Positions 30,307 to 40,228 of a stretch of 64,000 nt of DNA are shown piece by piece. The notes beneath the pieces are model-generated. The model worked only from the letters and a program-made list of their open reading frames with translations, was not told where the DNA came from and did no database searches. Source of the stretch: Betaproteobacteria bacterium (GTDB taxonomy: Bacteria; Pseudomonadota; Gammaproteobacteria; Burkholderiales; SG8-39); contig SHXR01000005.1 of assembly GCA_009693235.1 (NCBI GenBank), positions 1-64,000 of the forward strand. The letters run 5' to 3'. The translations under genes and the position numbers were made by a program. How positions within the stretch are numbered: position 1 is the first letter of the stretch; every line of letters starts with the position of its first letter.

Positions 30307-30684
30307 GCTTCCGGAGCGCGGGTTCCCGTAGGTCCAAGACCGCCGGCGTTGCGCTGCATCCGATGGGTACTCCTGACTAGTCGAATTGAACTACCGAACT
30401 ACCCGCTCGTAGCGGATAGTCAATCATGACGATTCCAGGCATGCAAACCCAGGGCTAGACTGTTCGAATCGAGGCTGATCGGGACCGCGGTCCCGATTGT
30501 TTGGCGCGGCGCGCGCAAGCAACGGACCATTCGGGACACAAGCCCCATGACAGCTTTAATGTTCAAATGCATAATATTGTTTCAGCATCGCCCCATACGA
30601 GCGGATGGGAGTTTCGTCGCTCGAAGAGCCGGCCCTTGCTCACGGCCGCCCACCCATGAAGCTGCGCCACCAGGAGGATCGCGT

Positions 30685-32292
30685 ATGAACAAGTTCAGGA
30701 CACATGCTGTTGCTGCCTTGACCGCATTGGGCTTGGGACCGCACCGCCTGCGGTCGCCCATGAAGGAAACGTGCAGGCAGGCCTGGGTAGCGTTGAGTTC
30801 AAGGTTGGCTGCAATGAAGCAGCGCAAAAAGACATAGCCTGGCGATGGCCTACTACCACTCGTTTGCGTGGCAGCAGATCGCACCGCCGCTCAATCGCGC
30901 GCTGCAGGCCGATCCCTCGTGCGGCATGGCGTATTGGATACGAGCGCTTTCGTTGCTGAATAACCCGTTTACTTGGCCGGTCTCACTGGGGCCGGAGATT
31001 TTTACTTCGGGCGCGGAATCTTTGGAGACGGCGAAAAAGACCGGATTGAAGTCGCAACGCGAACGCGACTACGTCGATGCCCTCGCGGTGTTCTTCAAGG
31101 ACCATGACAAACTCAACCATCGCACGCGCGCCCCGGCCCTCGAAGAGGCAATGGGGGAAATCGCCCAGCGCTATCCGGACGATAAGGAAGCGACGATTGT
31201 TCACTCATTGATTCTGTCGGCCACCTTCGACCCCGCCGACGCCAAGTTCAGCCGGCAACTCCGCGCGGCCAAGACGCTGGAGCCGCTGTTTACCGCGCAA
31301 CCAAACCATCCGGTGTCGCGCACTATCTGATCTATAGCTACGGCTATCCGCCGATCGCGCATCACGGGCTTGACGCCGCGAAGCGCTACTCGAAGATCGC
31401 GCCGGACGCAGCGCACGCCTAGCATATGCCGTCGCACATCTTCTCGCGCGTCGGCTACTGGCGTGAATCGATCGAAGCCAATCGCGTGTCAGCCGCGATC
31501 GCGGGCGAGGTCGGACTCGACGGTCCACATGCACGCGACTACATGGTCTATGCGCACCTGCAACTCGGACAGGATCGCGCCGCTCAACAGGTCCTCGAAG
31601 AATCGCGGCAGAAGAAAATTTCCGACACGTTTGGGGCCGCCTATGCGTATGCGGCGATGCCGGCGCGCTACACGGTCGAACGCGGTGACTGGAAAGCAGT
31701 CGCGCAAGTTCCCCTGCAACCCTCCGCTGAACAGTACCCCTGGAAAAAATATCCGCAAGCCGAAGCCATTCATGCATTCGGGCGCGGCATCGGCGCAGCC
31801 AAGAGCGGCGATCCGCAAGCAGCGTACCAGGAGGCACAACGCCTCCGAGGATTACGTGACGCGCTGGCCAGCATGAAACTCGGGTATTGGGTGGAACAAG
31901 TCGACATTCAGGCCGAGCAGGTGCGCGGGCTTGCGCTCTTTACCGAAGGTAAGCAGATGGAAGGGATTGACGTCCTGCGCAAAGCGGCTGACCGCGAAGA
32001 TGCCACGCAAAAGCATGTGGTAACACCAGGGCTCCCGATCCCAGCGCGCGAAGTGCTGGCGCAGACCATCTTTGAAGCCGGCAAGGCGACCGAAGCCTTG
32101 ATCGAGTTTGAGAAGGTCATCGACAAGGAACCGAATCGCTATCACACTTGGGTCGGCGCGGCGCAAGCGGCGCAACAGGCTGGCGACAGGAAGAAGGCCG
32201 CGTATTACTCCGCACGCCTCGTCGATCAGACGGTCAATGCGGATACACCACGCGCGGAAATCGCCGCCGCCAAGCGATTGGCCGGGATGTGA
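30685..32292 (+). pseudogene. TPR-type secreted protein, multiply frameshifted and with an in-frame stop
   Basis: Homologous segments run across frames: ...GTAPPAVAHEGNVQAG..., MAYYHSFAWQQIAPPLNRALQADPSCGMAYWIRALSLLNNPFTW..., GVAHYLIYSYGYPPIAHHGLDAAKRYSKIAPDAAHA*HMPSHIFSRVGYWRESIEANR. TAG at 31420-31422; frameshift near 31306; AGGAGG before ATG 30685. Confidence 0.8.
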
Positions 32293-32300
32293 TGGTATCG

Positions 32301-32372
32301 GTGAAAGGTGAAGGGTGAGCCCTTCGGCTGTGAGGGGCGATGGGTCCTCGCGTTTCACTTTTCACCTGTCAC
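32301..32372. repeat. Imperfect long inverted repeat (GTGAAAGGTGAA-type)
   Basis: GTGAAAGGTGAAGGGTGAG (32301-32319) against GTTTCACTTTTCACCTGTCAC (32352-32372). Confidence 0.55.
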
Positions 32373-32379
32373 AAAAAGT

Positions 32380-32772
32380 ATGCGTGCCCTTATCGCAATC
32401 GCGCTCCTCGCCGCGTTCCCGGTCGCTGGTCAAGAGCGTCTCGACATCCGGTTTAGCGCGACCATCGGCGATCGTCCGCTTGCCTGCGGCGAGCGTTATG
32501 ACAATGTCGGCGCCGGAAAATCCTCGATCGCGATCGCCGACTTTCGCTTGTTCGTCTCGAAGATAGAATTAATTCAATCTGGCGGCATGGCCGTGCCACT
32601 TATCCTCGAACAAGACAACGCTTGGCAATATCAGGGCCTCGCCCTGCTCGATTTCGAGAACGGTACGGCCTCATGCAACATCGGGACCGCGGCCATGCCA
32701 CGGCTTGGGCTTGCCTATGATGGCCTGCCTGCCAAAAAACAGGTGCTCTTCTCAGTGCGCCGGACGCCGTGA
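32380..32772 (+). pseudogene. MbnP-like protein, C-terminally truncated
   Basis: MRALIAIALLAAFPVAGQERLDIRFSATIGDRPLACGERYDNVG...IAIADFRLFVSKIELIQSGG...LLDFENGTASCNIGTAAM resembles the N-terminal half of MbnP. Ends at 131 codons and overlaps the MbnH-like GTG start. Confidence 0.6.
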
Positions 32773-33932
32773 CGCGGCTCTGTTACATCGCGGGCGCCGG
32801 CGTCGCAGCGCTGAGCATTGCACTCACGGGCCCATTGGAATCGCACGCCGATGGAAAATTTCAATGGCGCACGCCCGTATGGGCGCCGACTCCAGTCGCT
32901 CCGGAAGACAATCCGATGTCCTAGGCTAAAGTAGAGTTAGGCCGGCATCTTTTATACGACGTACGACTCTCTCGTGAACGGACGATGTCGTGCGGTACAT
33001 GTCATCAACCGGCGAAGGCGTTCACCGACAGGCCCGCCGCACCGGTCGGCGTCACCGGTGAACGGCATTCGCGCGGCTCGATGACGCTCACCAACGTGGG
33101 CTACCTGTCCGTGCTCACCTGGGCCAACCCAAACATGAAGCGATTGGAAGCCCAGGCGCTCCTGCCGATGTTCGGCGAGCATCCGGTGGAAATGGGCATG
33201 GCCGGGCGCGAGCAGGAACTCTTCGCGCGCTTGAAGACCGATCCTAGTTATCCGCCCATGTTCGCCAAGGCATTCCCTGAGAATAAAGGTGATATTTCTC
33301 TCTCGACAATCACCAAGGCCATCGCTGCGTTTCAGCGGACACTGATTTCGCTCAATTCCCCCTACGATCGCTACCGCTACGGCAATGAACCGGAAGCGAT
33401 ATCCGCTGCCGCAAAACGTGGCGAAACCTTGTTCTTCTCCAAGAAATTCGAGCGCTATCACTGTCATGCGGGCTTTACGTTCACCGACAACGTCCACCAT
33501 TCGCGCCTCGCCTTCCCGGAAATCGGTTTTCATAACAATGCGCTTTACAGCGCCAATAGCATCGGCGGCTATCCGAAGACCAGCCCGGGATTGGCCGAAT
33601 TCAGCTAACGCGAGGAAGACATCGGCAAGTTCCACACGCCGACCCTTCGCAACATCACGCTCACCGCACCCTACATACACGACGGCAGCATCGCCACCCT
33701 CGAAGAAGTCCTGCAACATTACGCTGCGGGTGGTCGCACGATTCATGGAGGCGAACATAAAGGCGTCGGCGCGGACAATCCCAACAAAAGCAATTTCATC
33801 GTCGGCTTTGAACTTTCCAATGGCGAGTGCGATGACATACTCGCATTTCTGCGTAGCCTGACCGACGAAAGTTTCATCACGAATCCACGCTTCGTCGACC
33901 CGTTCGCGAACGCAAAACAGGCGCCGCGATGA
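32769..33932 (+). pseudogene. MbnH-like di-heme cytochrome c peroxidase, two in-frame stops
   Basis: Single frame from GTG 32769: VTRLCYIAGAGVAALSIALTGPLESHADGKFQWRTPVWAPTPVAPEDNPMS*AKVELGRHLLYDVRLSRERTMSCGTCHQPAKAFTD...[46 protein letters not shown]. Stops at 32922 and 33606. Confidence 0.8.
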
Positions 33933-34435
33933 TGCAGGGTAAGCTGCGGTGGTGGCTGGCGCTATGGATCGCGCTTTACTTCACCACGGCAGCAGCGCTC
34001 GAGAGCGATCCACTGACGATTCCAAAGGGCTCCCCGCGCGAGCATGCGATTGGCTTGTACAACGACGGCGTACTCTTGATGCTGCAAAAGCACTACGTTT
34101 CTGCGCAACAGAAGTTCGAGGCGGCCCTGGCGTTGCACGAAGCCTTCCCGGAGGCGCATAACAATCTCGCCTTCAGTCTGCGAGTGCAACACGGAGTCAA
34201 TGCCGAGCGCGCCTTGAATCATTACGACCGCGCCCTTACGCTCAAACCGGATCTTCGCGTCGCCTATGTCTATCGCGGTACGCTATTCGTTCAGCGTGGC
34301 GAGCTCGACCGCGCGCGAGCGGATCAAGCGAAGCTGCTCACCCTCGATGCGAAACTCGCCGAGCGGCTGGCGCGTGTCATCGCCGGCGCCCCCCCGAACG
34401 AGGCGTTCGAGGGCCTGGCCGCGCAGTACGATTGA
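33929..34435 (+). CDS. Tetratricopeptide repeat protein
   Basis: Signal-like N-terminus; [91 protein letters not shown] overlap with the preceding pseudogene. Confidence 0.8.
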   Translation: MMQGKLRWWLALWIALYFTTAAALESDPLTIPKGSPREHAIGLYNDGVLLMLQKHYVSAQQKFEAALALHEAFPEAHNNLAFSLRVQHGVNAERALNHYDRALTLKPDLRVAYVYRGTLFVQRGELDRARADQAKLLTLDAKLAERLARVIAGAPPNEAFEGLAAQYD

Positions 34436-35018
34436 CGGGGGCCGCCGCAGGCGCACCTACGCCCAATCGCCGCCAACCGTCGTGCCCCAAATTCCGCAAC
34501 GTCGCGATGTTCTGCTCAAAGATCGCCGCCGCATCGGGAAACGCCGCCACCGCCCGATCGATGCTCGACTCCCTGAGCAGATGCAGCGTCGGATAGGGCG
34601 ATCGGTTCGTGTAATTCGCAATGTCGTCGGATGCGGTTCCCGCGAATTGGTAGTGCGGATGAAAACTCGCGAGTTGGATCACGCCTTCCAGTTCAAGTTC
34701 GGCAAGGGCGGCATTGGCGATCTCGAGGAAGTCGACGAAATCCCGAAAATCGGTGAGCACCTGCGGATGAATCAGCAGCGTGTCATCGCGATTCTCCGGA
34801 TCGGCGAGGACCAACGCCTTCAGCTCACCGACCAAATCGATCAGCAGCGCTTCGGGCGTTGATGCGCCGCTCACGGCGTAATGAACCTGGCCCTTGACCT
34901 GCACGCCTCTTGCGAATGGACAAAGATTCAACCCGATCACCGCGCGATCGACCCAGGCGCGGGTGGCGCTGATGACCGTATCATCGCTTGGTGTTTGGCC
35001 TGCACGTATCATCTGCAC
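34377..35018 (-). CDS. DUF1415 domain-containing protein
   Basis: ATRAWVDRAVIGLNLCPFARGVQVKGQVHYAVS...HPQVLTDFRDFVDFLEIANAAL...VIQLASFHPHYQFAGTASDDIANYTNRSPYPTLHLLRESSIDRAV. Confidence 0.85.
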   Translation of the reverse strand: MQMIRAGQTPSDDTVISATRAWVDRAVIGLNLCPFARGVQVKGQVHYAVSGASTPEALLIDLVGELKALVLADPENRDDTLLIHPQVLTDFRDFVDFLEIANAALAELELEGVIQLASFHPHYQFAGTASDDIANYTNRSPYPTLHLLRESSIDRAVAAFPDAAAIFEQNIATLRNLGHDGWRRLGVGAPAAAPVNRTARPGPRTPRSGGRRR

Positions 35019-35055
35019 TCGAGTATCGCGATCATTCTAAGGAAGAGAGGATGCC

Positions 35056-35421
35056 ATGCCCACGCATTTGAAGGCGCCAACCATCATCGAAGCGGCCGGC
35101 AATAAGCCAAAGTGCATCGAGGAATACATCGGCCGGGTGAACTCGCAAACGGCAGCAGTCAGTATCGCCAAGATGACCAGCCCATCCGGATGGGTCGAGC
35201 CCGGCCAAACACCTTCGTTCGACGAATACACGGTGGTCCTGGCCGGCATGCTGCCGGTGGAATCGGCTGGCGGAACCATTGACGTCCACGCCGGCGAGGC
35301 GATCATTACGCACAAGGGGAGTGGATTCGGTACAGCACGCCAGGACCGGATGGTGCGCAATACATTGCCGTATGCCTGCCCGCGTTTTCTCCGGATACGG
35401 CGCATCGGGATGCATGAGTAG
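35056..35421 (+). pseudogene. Cupin-family protein with frameshifted C-terminus
   Basis: MPTHLKAPTIIEAAGNKPKCIEEYIGRVNSQTAAVSIAKMTSPSGWVEPGQTPSFDEYTVVLAGMLPVES...AIITHKG, then a neighbouring frame gives EWIRYSTPGPDGAQYIAVCLPAFSPDTAHRDA*. A one-base loss in the GGGG run near 35316-35320 explains it. Confidence 0.75.
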
Positions 35422-35522
35422 TATGGGGTCAAGCATCGCGTACTCGCCTACCCCAAAACGGGTAAGATGCCGGCCCCCATGAAGTTCCGCGGCTTCCCCT
35501 CGCCGCCCGCACGGAGTTCCGT

Positions 35523-37151
35523 TTGCTCAGCACCGCTGGTATCACCCTGCAGTTCGGCGAAAAGCCGTTGTTTGAGAACGTCTCGGTCAAATTTGGTGGC
35601 GGCAATCGCTACGGCCTCATCGGGGCCAATGGCAGCGGCAAGTCCACCTTTATGCGTATTTTGGGCGGCGAGCTCGAGTCATCGGGTGGCAATGTTTCGC
35701 TCGATGCACACGAGCGCATTGGTAAGCTGCGCCAAGACCAGTTCGCGCATGAAGACGTTCGCGTCCTCGATGTCGTAATGATGGGGCATGCCGAGATGTG
35801 GGCCGCACGCGAAGAACGCGATGCCATCTACGACAATACCGATGCATCCGAAGAAGATTACCTGCGCGCCGCCGAACTGGAGGCGAAATTCGCCGAATAC
35901 GGTGGCTACACCGCCGAGGCGCGCGCCGCTCAATTGCTGATCGGCGTCGGCATTCCGATCGAGCAGCATGAAGGCCCGATGAGCGCGGTGGCACCCGGCT
36001 GGAAGCTGCGCGTGCTCTTGGCCCAGGCGCTGTTCTCCGATCCGGATGTGCTCCTCTTGGACGAGCCGACCAACAACCTCGATATCGCAACCATCCGCTG
36101 GTTGGAAGACGTGCTCAACGATCGCGCGAGCACCATGATCATCATCTCGCATGACCGGCATTTTCTGAATGCGGTGTGCACCCACATGGCCGATCTCGAC
36201 TACGGCCAGATCCGCGTATACCCAGGCAGCTACGACGACTACATGCTCGCCTCCACGCAAGCACGTGCGCAGCTGGTCGCCGCCAATTCGAAGGCCAAGG
36301 AACGTGTCACCGAGCTGCAGGAATTCGTGCGGCGGTTCTCGGCGAACAAATCGAAGGCCCGGCAGGCGACCTCGCGGCAAAAAATGATCGAGAAAATAGA
36401 GATCACCGATATCAAACCCTCCAGCCGTCAGTATCCGTATATTCGCTTTGACATCGATGAGAAAGCGATGCCGCGCCGGCTCGCGGTGGAAACAAAAGGG
36501 CTCCGAAAGGCCTACGATCACACCATCTTTTCTGGTGTCGATCTCGCGATAGAAGCAGGCGAAAAGGTTGCCATCATCGGCCCGAACGGCATCGGCAAAA
36601 CTACGCTCCTCATGTGTCTGGCCGGCCACGTTGCGCCCGATGCGGGTACCGTCGTGTGGGCGGAGAAGGCGACGCTCGGCCTTTGCTTGCAGGAACACAC
36701 CGCCGACTTCACTGACGACATGCTGCTTACCGAATGGATGGGCCAATGGAAAGGCGCCCAGCACGATGATCAGATCGTGCGCGCCACCTTGGGCCGACTG
36801 CTCTTCTCGGGCGATGAAACCAAGAAATCGGTGAAAGTGATCTCGGGCGGTGAAGAACGCCGCATGATCTTCGGCCAGCTCACGCTGCAACAACCGAACG
36901 TGATGCTGATGGACGAGCCGACCAATCACCTCGATATGGAATCGATCGAATCGCTCAACACAGCGCTTGAGAAATTCAAGGGCACCTTGATCTTCGTGAG
37001 CCATGACCGGGAGTTCGTGTCATCGCTCGCCACACGCATCATCGACATGCAACCGGCCACGCTCACCGGCAAGAAGAACGAAACATCTGCGCGCATCATC
37101 GATTTTCGGGGCACATACGAAGAGTATTTGACCAGCCAGGGCGTCGCGTAG
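35523..37151 (+). CDS. ABC-F family ATPase (YbiT-like)
   Basis: TTG start, [51 protein letters not shown], two ABC cassettes, [19 protein letters not shown]. Confidence 0.92.
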   Translation: MLSTAGITLQFGEKPLFENVSVKFGGGNRYGLIGANGSGKSTFMRILGGELESSGGNVSLDAHERIGKLRQDQFAHEDVRVLDVVMMGHAEMWAAREERDAIYDNTDASEEDYLRAAELEAKFAEYGGYTAEARAAQLLIGVGIPIEQHEGPMSAVAPGWKLRVLLAQALFSDPDVLLLDEPTNNLDIATIRWLEDVLNDRASTMIIISHDRHFLNAVCTHMADLDYGQIRVYPGSYDDYMLASTQARAQLVAANSKAKERVTELQEFVRRFSANKSKARQATSRQKMIEKIEITDIKPSSRQYPYIRFDIDEKAMPRRLAVETKGLRKAYDHTIFSGVDLAIEAGEKVAIIGPNGIGKTTLLMCLAGHVAPDAGTVVWAEKATLGLCLQEHTADFTDDMLLTEWMGQWKGAQHDDQIVRATLGRLLFSGDETKKSVKVISGGEERRMIFGQLTLQQPNVMLMDEPTNHLDMESIESLNTALEKFKGTLIFVSHDREFVSSLATRIIDMQPATLTGKKNETSARIIDFRGTYEEYLTSQGVA

Positions 37152-37161
37152 CGGCGACCAA

Positions 37162-38130
37162 TCAATCCGCCTTCATCCCGGTTTCCTTCACGACCCGCGC
37201 CCACTTCTCGGTCTCGTTGCGCACGTAGGCTGAAAATTCCGCGCGCTTCAGAATGAGTGGATCCATCGCTTGTCCGGCAAATTGGGCTTTGAGTTCGCTA
37301 TTGGCAAGGACTTGATTCATCGCCACGCTCAATCGATCGACGATCTCGCTTGGCAATCCGGCCGGACCAAGCAAGCCGAACCAGACAGTCGTCTCGAACC
37401 CGGGTAGGCCCGCTTCGATAACAGTCGGCAGATCCGGCGCAGCCGCCGCCCGCTCACGGCTCGTCGATGCCAATGCTCGCAGCGTGCCCGCTTTGATTTG
37501 CGGTAGAACCGTCGATGCCGGCGAAAACATCAGCGCAACCCGACCTGCGAGCAGATCAGTCACCGCTTGCGGGCTGCCTTTGTATGGAACGTGAACGAGT
37601 TTCGTGCCGGTCATCAGGTTGAACAGCTCGGCCGAAAGATGCGCGGACGTGCCATTGCCCGAAGAGGCGTACAGAATCTCCCCGGGTTTCGATTTACCCA
37701 GCGCGACCAGCTCTTGCACCGATCGCGCCGCCACGCTTGGATGCACGACCAAGAGATGCGGCAAGGTGACGAGCCCTGATACTGGCACGAGATCCTTAAG
37801 AAAATCAAACGGGAGATTCTTCTGCAGGCTGGCGTTGATGGCGTTGGCGATGGAAGCGACGAACAGCGTGTAGCCATCAGCAGGGGCCCGCGCGACGAAT
37901 TCGGCCGCGATATTGCTACCGGCACCGACACGATTCTCGACCAGGATCGGCTGGCCAAGGATCTCTGACAGACGTGGGATAACGAGCCTGCCCGCCACAT
38001 CGACCGCACTACCCGGCCCAAAGCCGACGACGAATCTCAACGGGCGGGACGGATAGGCACTCTGTGCCGCGGCGCCGATGCTGAGCAGTGCCGCAAGGAG
38101 CCCGACGCCGAACGCGATGCATGCTTGCAT
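37162..38130 (-). CDS. Bug/TctC family substrate-binding protein
   Basis: YPSRPLRFVVGFGPGSAVDVAGRLVIPRL, LVENRVGAGSNIAAEFVARAPADGYTLF, VPYKGSPQAVTDLLAGRVALM. Confidence 0.94.
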   Translation of the reverse strand: MQACIAFGVGLLAALLSIGAAAQSAYPSRPLRFVVGFGPGSAVDVAGRLVIPRLSEILGQPILVENRVGAGSNIAAEFVARAPADGYTLFVASIANAINASLQKNLPFDFLKDLVPVSGLVTLPHLLVVHPSVAARSVQELVALGKSKPGEILYASSGNGTSAHLSAELFNLMTGTKLVHVPYKGSPQAVTDLLAGRVALMFSPASTVLPQIKAGTLRALASTSRERAAAAPDLPTVIEAGLPGFETTVWFGLLGPAGLPSEIVDRLSVAMNQVLANSELKAQFAGQAMDPLILKRAEFSAYVRNETEKWARVVKETGMKAD

Positions 38131-38184
38131 ACTGTGTCTCCCAAGTAGAATCCGCTTAGCCTCTTTAACAAGGACGATACCACC

Positions 38185-38709
38185 ATGGCGAAGCTGCGAG
38201 CGATCGAGTGCCGCGCTTTCATCAATGCAGTGAGCGACAAGGCCTGGGCGATGGGTGTGCCGGTGTCGATCGCGGTGGTCAATGCCGAGGGCCATCTCAT
38301 CGCGCTGGAACGCATGGACGACGCCGGCTTCATCACCGCCGACATCGCGCGCGCAAAAGCCTTCACGGTCGCCGCGTTCCGTTCGATGAGTCCGCGATTT
38401 CCGGACGGCCTCGTCATCCAGCAATGGTTCAAGGAGCGCAATCCGCAGATGCTGCTGAATCTGTCCGCACTCACCAACGGGCAGGTGGTCGTGTCAGGCG
38501 GCAGCGCACCGATTTTCAAGGGCGACGAACTGGCCGGCGCCTACGGTGTAAGCGGCGGCACCTCCGACCAGGACGAAGTGATGGCCAACCACGCACGCGC
38601 GTTGGTCGGTTGGGCACATCTGAAAGAACACGACGACACACCCGAAGACGTGAAAGCACACATCAACGCGATCTACGCTAACGTAGGGCTTGGCAACACC
38701 CACCTATAA
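38185..38709 (+). CDS. GlcG/HbpS family heme-binding protein
   Basis: GVPVSIAVVNAEGHLIALERMDDAGFITADIARAKAFTVAAFR, SGGSAPIFKGDELAGAYGVSGGTSDQDE. Confidence 0.87.
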   Translation: MAKLRAIECRAFINAVSDKAWAMGVPVSIAVVNAEGHLIALERMDDAGFITADIARAKAFTVAAFRSMSPRFPDGLVIQQWFKERNPQMLLNLSALTNGQVVVSGGSAPIFKGDELAGAYGVSGGTSDQDEVMANHARALVGWAHLKEHDDTPEDVKAHINAIYANVGLGNTHL

Positions 38710-38726
38710 ACGAAAGGAGCAGCACC

Positions 38727-39035
38727 ATGAACGAGCATGTTTTGATTGTCGATTTCCAGGTAAAGCCGGAGCATCTCGACCGCTTCATGAAAATGATCGA
38801 TGAGAATGCCCGCGCCTCGGTCAAGAACGAACCGGGCTGCTCGCAGTTCGATGTCACCCGCGCCAACAACGATCCGTGCCACGTCATGCTGTACGAGGTC
38901 TATGCCAATGAAGATGCCTTCAAATCGCATATGACCTATGCGCACACCAAGACATTCCTTGACGCCGCCAAAGAAATGGTCGCAAAACCGCCCGCCGCGA
39001 CGTTCCTCACCCGCACCACGGCCGCATCAAAGTAA
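38727..39035 (+). CDS. Putative quinol monooxygenase (ABM domain)
   Basis: VDFQVKPEHLDRFMKMIDENARASVKNEPGCSQFDVTRANNDPCHVMLYEVYANEDAFKSHMTYAHTKTF. Confidence 0.85.
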   Translation: MNEHVLIVDFQVKPEHLDRFMKMIDENARASVKNEPGCSQFDVTRANNDPCHVMLYEVYANEDAFKSHMTYAHTKTFLDAAKEMVAKPPAATFLTRTTAASK

Positions 39036-39047
39036 GGCAGCATTTTC

Positions 39048-40220
39048 ATGCTCACCGTCACGAAAGATCGGCCGCTCCTCACCACTATTACCGGATCCCT
39101 GCCGCGTCCGGCCTGGTTCAACGGCAATCTGCTCGGGCGGCCATTCTCGGTAGTCACCACCGAACTTGGCTATCGCGAGCAATACACCGACGCGGTGCAG
39201 TCGTATCTGGCGGACCAGACCCGCGCGGGGCTTGATCTGCTTACAGACGGTGACGCACGCTGTGACTGCGATATGGGTGGGCGATCGTGGTTTGGCTATC
39301 CGGCCGAGCGTCTGGAAGGCGTGACGGGTTTTCATGTCGCCCGGGGCAACACGCCCTCCAGTCGCGACAAGGTGCCAGGTGATCTGATGTTCGAAGTCAT
39401 CGAGGCGCGCGTGTTGCCGAAGGTGACCGGCCCCATTAAGCGCGGCCCACTGGAATACGCGCGCATCTGGAAAACGGCGCAGCGATTGACGAGGAAGCCG
39501 GTGAAGTTCGGGGCGATCTGTGCGCAGGTATTGACGAGCGGGCTGCACAATGCGTACTACAAAGATCGCCGCTCGTTGCTCATGGATATGTCCATTGCGA
39601 TGAACGAAGAGCTCAACGAGCTGGCCGATGCGGGCTGCCTAGTCATCCAAGTGGAAGAGCCCTCGATCCACGGCACGGTGGGCATCGTCGATGATCGCGA
39701 ATGGACCGGCGATTTTCTGGTCGAGGCCTTCAATCGCGAAGTGAATGGCCTGCGCAACAAAACCGAAGTGTGGTGCCACTCCTGCTGGGGCAATCCGGCT
39801 GCTCAACGCACCGAAACCGTTGCGCGGAGCTACCAAGCCGCGCTGCCTTTCTTCAATCGCCTGGATGCGGATGTCCTCACATTCGAAGCCGCCGACAATG
39901 GTGGCGCGGATCTTGAAGCCATCGGCAAAGAGATCGCTGCTGACAAGAAAATATGCATCGGCGTGATCAGCCATCGCACGCTACAAGTCGAGCGGCCCGA
40001 TGAAGTTGCGGCGCTGATCCGCAAAGCCCTCCAGCATATTCGTCCGGAGCGGTTAATCGTGAGTACCGATTGTGGATTCGGCCGCCAGGGCATGAGCCGG
40101 TTGCATGCGTTCTACAAAATGGTGTCGCTGGTGCGGGGCACGAATGTCGTGCGCAAAGAGTTGGGACTGCCGGTGGCCGATGTGCTCGCGGCGGATCCGA
40201 AGGGGGCGTTGATCGGGTAG
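39048..40220 (+). CDS. Cobalamin-independent methionine synthase (MetE C-terminal-like) family protein
   Basis: LLTTITGSLPRPAW, AGLDLLTDGDARCD, VWCHSCWGNPAAQR (HxC), LIVSTDCGFGRQGM. Confidence 0.86.
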   Translation: MLTVTKDRPLLTTITGSLPRPAWFNGNLLGRPFSVVTTELGYREQYTDAVQSYLADQTRAGLDLLTDGDARCDCDMGGRSWFGYPAERLEGVTGFHVARGNTPSSRDKVPGDLMFEVIEARVLPKVTGPIKRGPLEYARIWKTAQRLTRKPVKFGAICAQVLTSGLHNAYYKDRRSLLMDMSIAMNEELNELADAGCLVIQVEEPSIHGTVGIVDDREWTGDFLVEAFNREVNGLRNKTEVWCHSCWGNPAAQRTETVARSYQAALPFFNRLDADVLTFEAADNGGADLEAIGKEIAADKKICIGVISHRTLQVERPDEVAALIRKALQHIRPERLIVSTDCGFGRQGMSRLHAFYKMVSLVRGTNVVRKELGLPVADVLAADPKGALIG

Positions 40221-40228
40221 ATATCCTC

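Noticed and set aside
19162-33608. Genetic-code change with TAG/TAA read as Gln
   Set aside because: Neighbouring intact genes end at TAG and TAA, and the affected genes carry other lesions (frameshifts, lost start, lost heme Cys). Pseudogenisation is far simpler.
35679-37004. 441-aa antisense ORF opposite the ABC-F gene
   Set aside because: Sense strand is a convincing YbiT-like ABC-F protein; the antisense product has no recognisable domain.
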